The translations under genes and the position numbers were made by a program. The notes beneath the pieces were generated by a model. That model was not told the origin of the DNA, made no database searches, and saw only the letters and a list, made by a program, of their open reading frames with translations. Source: Brevundimonas sp. AJA228-03 (lineage in GTDB: Bacteria > Pseudomonadota > Alphaproteobacteria > Caulobacterales > Caulobacteraceae). Taken from it: a stretch of 64,000 nucleotides of DNA. The DNA lies in contig NZ_CP059297.1 of assembly GCF_017795885.1 (NCBI RefSeq), positions 1,679,001 through 1,743,000 on the forward strand. The letters are read 5' to 3'. Below, piece by piece: positions 60,257 to 64,000 of the stretch (position 1 is the first letter of the stretch; every line of letters starts with the position of its first letter).

Positions 60257-61551
60257 GCCGGGGGCTGCCGCAAACCGGCCTCTTCGCCGGTGAGACCGAA
60301 CTTTGCCAGGGCCGCCTCACGCCGGGCGGGCAGGTGATAATCGGGAAAGAGGCCTTGAGAATGCTTGCGACCGCGAAGCACCTGTTTCGCAAGGGTTACC
60401 TTGTGGATGTCGGTCGGGCCATCGGCCAGACCGACCTGGAAGGAGTCGAGCACCATGGCAGCGAGCGGAGTCTCGTTCGACAGGCCCAGACTGCCGTGGA
60501 TATAGACGGCGCGCGCAGCGATGTCGTGAAGCACTCTGGGCATGGCGGCCTTGACTGCCGAGATGTCACCGCGGACCTTGTTGTAGTCCTTTTCGCGATC
60601 GATCTTCCAGGCTGTGCGCAGCACGAGAAGACGGAACTGTTCAAGCTCGATCCAGCTGTCGGCGATCTTTTCCTGGACCATCTGCTTGTTGGCCAGAGGT
60701 TCATTGCGAGTGACGCGCGACAGGGCGCGGTCGCACAGCATGTCGAAGGCCTGCCGCGCCTTGCCGATGGTGCGCATCGCATGGTGGATGCGACCGCCGC
60801 CAAGCCGCACCTGGGCGACGACAAAGCCATCGCCCTGACCGCCCAGCATGTGATCCAGCGGCACACCAACATTGGTAAAGCGAAGATAGGCATGCGAGGG
60901 ATCGCGGTCGCCATAGCCGACGTTTCTAACGATCTCGAGGCCTGGGGCATTCTTCGGAATGATGAAGACCGACAGCCGGCGATGGGGCTCTGCGTCGGGA
61001 TCAGTGACGGCCATGACAAGAAGGAAGCTGGCATAGCGGGCGTTGGTCGCGAACCACTTCTCGCCGTTGAGGACCCACCGGTCGCCCTTCAATGTGGCGC
61101 GGGCGGAAAAGGTGGTCGGATCGGCACCGCCCTGGGGCTCCGTCATCGAGAAGCATGAGACGATGTCATTGGCCAGCAGGGGCTGCAGGTAGCGCGCCTT
61201 TTGTTCAGCCGTTCCATACACGGCCAGAATTTCTGCATTGCCCGAATCCGGGGCCTGGCAACCGAACACCGTCGGGGCAAAGACTGATCGACCTAGGATT
61301 TCATTCATGAGGGCCAGCTTCACCTGACCATAGCCGGGACCGCCCAGTTCAGGACCTAGGTGACAGGCCCAGAGCCCGCGATCCTTGACCTGCTGCTGCA
61401 GCGGGCGGACGAATTTCCGGTTAAGGGGGTGGTCGACGTCGAACGGGCTTTGCAGGATCAGGTCAAGCGGCTCGACCTCGTCGCGCACGAAGTTGTCGAT
61501 CCAGGCCAGTTGCTCGGCGAAATCAGGATCGGTTTCGAAGTCCCAGGCCAT
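60253..61551 (-). CDS. Acyl-CoA dehydrogenase, ACAD10/11-like
   Basis: A 432-residue FAD dehydrogenase with CFSMTEPQGGADPTTF, GRIHHAMRTIGKARQAFDML, IHGSLGLSNETPLAAM and SFQVGLADGPTDIHKVTLAKQVL. The RIHHAMR motif and overall pattern match the ACAD10/11 branch. With the overlapping APH-type kinase it would convert 4-hydroxyacyl-CoA or its phosphorylated form. The gene follows an SDR at 24 bp in a leftward operon under the shared TetR promoter. Confidence 0.92.
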   Translation of the reverse strand: MAWDFETDPDFAEQLAWIDNFVRDEVEPLDLILQSPFDVDHPLNRKFVRPLQQQVKDRGLWACHLGPELGGPGYGQVKLALMNEILGRSVFAPTVFGCQAPDSGNAEILAVYGTAEQKARYLQPLLANDIVSCFSMTEPQGGADPTTFSARATLKGDRWVLNGEKWFATNARYASFLLVMAVTDPDAEPHRRLSVFIIPKNAPGLEIVRNVGYGDRDPSHAYLRFTNVGVPLDHMLGGQGDGFVVAQVRLGGGRIHHAMRTIGKARQAFDMLCDRALSRVTRNEPLANKQMVQEKIADSWIELEQFRLLVLRTAWKIDREKDYNKVRGDISAVKAAMPRVLHDIAARAVYIHGSLGLSNETPLAAMVLDSFQVGLADGPTDIHKVTLAKQVLRGRKHSQGLFPDYHLPARREAALAKFGLTGEEAGLRQPPA

Positions 61552-61575
61552 CGTCTCTTCCGTTCTCGTGCAGTT

Positions 61576-62307
61576 TCAGGACAGGGTACGGCCGCCGTCG
61601 ACGACGATTGTTTCGCCGACGATGTAGGCGGCAAGCGGCGACGCAAGAAACAGCGCCACGCCTGAGATGTCTTCCGGGCGACCCAGCCGGTTCAGCGGAA
61701 TGCCCTTGAGCCGCTCCTGTAGCCGAACGGGATCTGAAGTCGTGACCTCCGTCATCCGGGTGGCGACAAGGCCTGGGGCGATGCCGTTGACGCGAATGCC
61801 GCGTGCCGCCCAGGCATCGCCGAGCGTCCTGGTCAGGTGGATGGCACCGGCCTTCGATGCCGAATAGGCCGGGTTTCCGCGGGTCGCGCGCAGGCCGCCG
61901 ACCGAGCTGATGATGATCAGGCTGCCACAGCTGGCCTCCAGGGCAGGCGCCAGCTTCTGCGCGCAGGCCATCAGGCTGGTCAGGTTGACCTCGACAACCT
62001 GTCGAAAGGCTTCGGCTTCGAACTCCTGGCGACGGTATTGCACGGTGCCCTGGGACAGGATGACGACGTCGAGGGTTTCAAAGGGCGAGCGCCAGGCTTC
62101 GACCGCACCTGGCTTGGCCACGTTCAGCGTTGAAAAGACGAACGGCTCCAGCGCCAGGGCACCGTCACCATAGGCGGCCTTGCTCGACCGGGTGCCAGTA
62201 ACACCGACATTGGCACCGCGCGCACTGAAGGCCTCGGCGCAGGCCAGCCCGATACCGCTGGTTCCGCCGACGACGAGAACATTCCTGCCAGCGAAATCGA
62301 GGTCCAC
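61576..62307 (-). CDS. SDR oxidoreductase
   Basis: A 243-residue classical SDR: VVGGTSGIGLACAEAF for cofactor binding, VVEVNLTSL, ISSVGGLRATRGNPAYSASKAGA with the catalytic Ser, Tyr and Lys, and a C-terminus VGETIVVDGGRTLS. It is the first gene of the operon SDR, acyl-CoA dehydrogenase, APH-type kinase. It probably interconverts a hydroxy and an oxo acid. Confidence 0.92.
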   Translation of the reverse strand: MDLDFAGRNVLVVGGTSGIGLACAEAFSARGANVGVTGTRSSKAAYGDGALALEPFVFSTLNVAKPGAVEAWRSPFETLDVVILSQGTVQYRRQEFEAEAFRQVVEVNLTSLMACAQKLAPALEASCGSLIIISSVGGLRATRGNPAYSASKAGAIHLTRTLGDAWAARGIRVNGIAPGLVATRMTEVTTSDPVRLQERLKGIPLNRLGRPEDISGVALFLASPLAAYIVGETIVVDGGRTLS

Positions 62308-62326
62308 GACACATAAATCAAAAGAA

Positions 62327-62342
62327 TGAAACGATTGTTTTA
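62327..62342. promoter_or_regulatory. Putative TetR operator, TGAAACGATTGTTTTA
   Basis: A 16-bp imperfect palindrome (six of eight positions paired) in the 41-bp divergent gap between the SDR and the TetR regulator, a usual place for an autoregulatory operator. Confidence 0.5.
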
Positions 62343-62348
62343 GCTTGC

Positions 62349-63023
62349 ATGGTCGGGCTAGACCGTCAACCCATGAAAGCCGATGTCGCCAGGGACGCCA
62401 TCAAACGGGCTGCCCAGAGTCTGTTCGCTGCACGCGGCGTCGATGCCGTTTCGGTGCGTGAGATCCTGACAGCAGCGGGCCAGAGGAATGGAGCCTCGCT
62501 GCATTACTACTTCGGCTCCAAGGATGCGCTCGTGGCGCAACTGGTCATCGACGGAGCGAGGCTGATCGACGAACGGCGCATGGCGCAGCTGGATGCGCTG
62601 GAAGCCGCCGGTGGACCCGACTCGCTGCGGGAGGTCATGGAGGTATTGATCCTGCCGTCCACCGAGCTTGGCCTCGAGGGAGGGGAGGGCGACTACCTTC
62701 GCTTCATATCCACATTCAGCCTGCAGAACCGTGTCGCCTTCGACGCCATCGTCGGGGACGTCTGGAACCGCGGATATCAGCGATGTCTCGACCACATTCG
62801 CCGTCTGTCCTCCGCCAGGCCGGACGCGCTGGAACGCAGGCTTGTGTTCCTGAGTCTGGGCCTGCGTGCCGTCATGACGGCACGCGAGGCCGCACTGGCC
62901 GTGAACCCGGTTCACCCGTTCTGGCAACCGGCTGCGACCCTGGACGATCTGGTCGCAACGCTCGTGAGCATGGTGACGGTCTCCGATGCGGATGCGCCGT
63001 CAACCGAAGACGGCGGCGAGTAG
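62349..63023 (+). CDS. TetR-family regulator
   Basis: A 224-residue regulator. The N-terminal HTH runs from DAIKRAAQSLFAARGVDAVSVREILTAAGQRNGASLHYYFGSKDALVAQL; the C-terminal part is a divergent ligand domain. ATG 62349 is used; Met9 at 62373 is equally possible, as neither has a strong ribosome site. Divergent from the SDR/acyl-CoA dehydrogenase/kinase operon with a palindrome in between, it probably represses that operon until an acyl-CoA or acid ligand is bound. Confidence 0.9.
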   Translation: MVGLDRQPMKADVARDAIKRAAQSLFAARGVDAVSVREILTAAGQRNGASLHYYFGSKDALVAQLVIDGARLIDERRMAQLDALEAAGGPDSLREVMEVLILPSTELGLEGGEGDYLRFISTFSLQNRVAFDAIVGDVWNRGYQRCLDHIRRLSSARPDALERRLVFLSLGLRAVMTAREAALAVNPVHPFWQPAATLDDLVATLVSMVTVSDADAPSTEDGGE

Positions 63024-63343
63024 AGTTCGCATTCCAGAACGGTATTCCGATATCAGATTTATCTGTTGCTCCGTTTCCAGTCTCTGATAACGTCCGGACG
63101 GCAGGAGGCTGTCTGCTGGACCCCGTTTTTGGCTCTTTCGGATTCCGACAAGGACGCGTGGGCGGGGGAGCGCACGAAATGATCCTCAGCAAGACCGGAG
63201 TGTCGCGCTGGGCTCTGGTCTTCGGCGTGAAGGCGTTGTTGGACAGAATCTTTGCGATCACCTCGACCAATCATGTGCTTCTCTTTGGCTCGCGAGAAGC
63301 CTTCATTGGCCCCGAAATCACCCACTCTGTATGAGGTAAGCCC
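63024..63343. other. Intergenic region before the FAH-family gene
   Basis: About 320 bp with no convincing gene. A short AT-rich stretch near 63050-63085 could hold a promoter. No box of the 17-bp type was noticed. Confidence 0.4.
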
Positions 63344-64000
63344 TTGCGCCTGGTCACATTCGAGCATGAAGGCCATCGCCGGGCCGGAGCCTTCATCGAG
63401 GGGGACAACCGCGTCGTCGACCTGGCGGAAGCCCATCGGCAAAAGCACGGCGTTGTCGCACCGGCGCTGGCCGATATTCTGGCCCTGATCGAAGGCGGCG
63501 ACGACGCCCTCGACATGGCTATGGAGGCGGTGAAATCTGCGCCCGTCACTGCTGTTCGCCGCCGGGAAGACGTCAGGCTCAGGGCCCCGATCCAGCCGCC
63601 GCCGCAAATAAGAGACTGCAGCACATTCGAACTGCACCAGCGCCAGGCCTATGCCGCGGGCCGCGCCATGAGGGCCAGGGCGAAGGGCGTCGACGTCATC
63701 GCGGACACCGGACCTTCAGAGGCCGAACAGCGGATCCTGGACCTCTTCGTCAAACAGCCCCTTTACTACAAGGCCAACCGGTTCTCGGTGATCGGGACCG
63801 GCGAGACCGTGATCTGGCCGGCCTATTCGAGGATGATGGATTTCGAGCTCGAGTTCGGCTGCTACATCAAGAAGCCGGCCAAGGACGTGTCGGTCGAAAA
63901 CGCCCGCGATTACATCTTCGGCTATACGATCTACAATGACTTCAGCGCGCGTGATGCGCAGGCGATCGAGATGATCGGCCAGCTGGGCCCCTCCAAGGGC
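63344..64000 (+). CDS. Fumarylacetoacetate-hydrolase-family protein (partial, cut by right edge)
   Basis: TTG at 63344 with GAGG 7 nt upstream opens a frame that runs to the window end without a stop (219 codons): LRLVTFEHEGHRRAGAFIEGDNRVVDLAEAH, an N-terminal domain, then IRDCSTFELHQRQAY and the catalytic-domain start WPAYSRMMDFELEFGCYI with metal-ligand acids, and IFGYTIYNDFSARDAQ. The family includes fumarylacetoacetase, 2-hydroxyhepta-2,4-diene-1,7-dioate isomerase and oxaloacetate decarboxylases. A catabolic hydrolase of ring-cleavage products is likely. Confidence 0.85.
   Translation, partial: MRLVTFEHEGHRRAGAFIEGDNRVVDLAEAHRQKHGVVAPALADILALIEGGDDALDMAMEAVKSAPVTAVRRREDVRLRAPIQPPPQIRDCSTFELHQRQAYAAGRAMRARAKGVDVIADTGPSEAEQRILDLFVKQPLYYKANRFSVIGTGETVIWPAYSRMMDFELEFGCYIKKPAKDVSVENARDYIFGYTIYNDFSARDAQAIEMIGQLGPSKG

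Overview
The window reads as chromosomal DNA of a high-GC alphaproteobacterium. Three TonB-dependent receptors, Tad-type secreted proteins, many SDR, NTF2-fold and acyl-CoA enzymes and a multidomain histidine kinase/EAL protein fit Caulobacterales (Brevundimonas, Caulobacter or Phenylobacterium), but no marker gene proves the genus. No rRNA, tRNA or CRISPR array was seen.

Positions 1-39.2 kb: a large accessory catabolic cluster. It holds a cupin protein cut by the left edge, a secreted serine hydrolase, two paralogous MFS permeases, three TonB-dependent receptors, four NTF2-fold proteins, four SDR/DapB-like dehydrogenases, a DUF1295 membrane reductase, four AMP-forming acyl-CoA ligases, an acyl-CoA dehydrogenase, two carotenoid-cleavage-type oxygenases, three thiolases, a PaaN-like aldehyde dehydrogenase, a nitronate-monooxygenase-like flavoprotein, a thioesterase and two tandem-domain HxlR regulators. 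The logic is outer-membrane uptake of a hydrophobic compound, oxidative cleavage, aldehyde oxidation, CoA activation and beta-oxidation-like shortening. The substrate cannot be read from sequence; apocarotenoid/terpenoid and phenylpropanoid/stilbene compounds are the main candidates. A recurrent asymmetric 17-bp box ([AG]CTTGC-N7-GAC[CT]) occurs in most promoter regions of this cluster and is the best sign of one regulon. At least eight genes form a tightly coupled operon (34687 down to 24531), most with 4-nt ATGA/GTGA overlaps.

Positions 39.1-48.6 kb: an insertion-rich segment. The catabolic cluster appears to be cut at 39183 by an IS6-family remnant that truncates a further boxed gene. Two paralogous Tad/TadG-like proteins flank a signalling cassette (receiver, hybrid kinase-Hpt-EAL protein of 1117 residues, receiver), a full IS6-family element and an IS5/IS427-type element with a -1 frameshift transposase. 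CTAG-bordered palindromic repeats lie here and at 12.8 kb, and supply the stop codons of neighbouring genes.

Positions 48.8-55.7 kb: an Lrp/AsnC regulator divergent from a branched-chain 2-oxoacid dehydrogenase operon (E1alpha, E1beta, E2, E3), followed by a ferredoxin-reductase-like flavoprotein.

Positions 55.7-64 kb: a thioesterase, an IclR regulator, a VOC protein and an amidohydrolase; then an SDR/acyl-CoA dehydrogenase/APH-kinase-like operon divergent from a TetR regulator; and a fumarylacetoacetate-hydrolase-family gene cut by the right edge.
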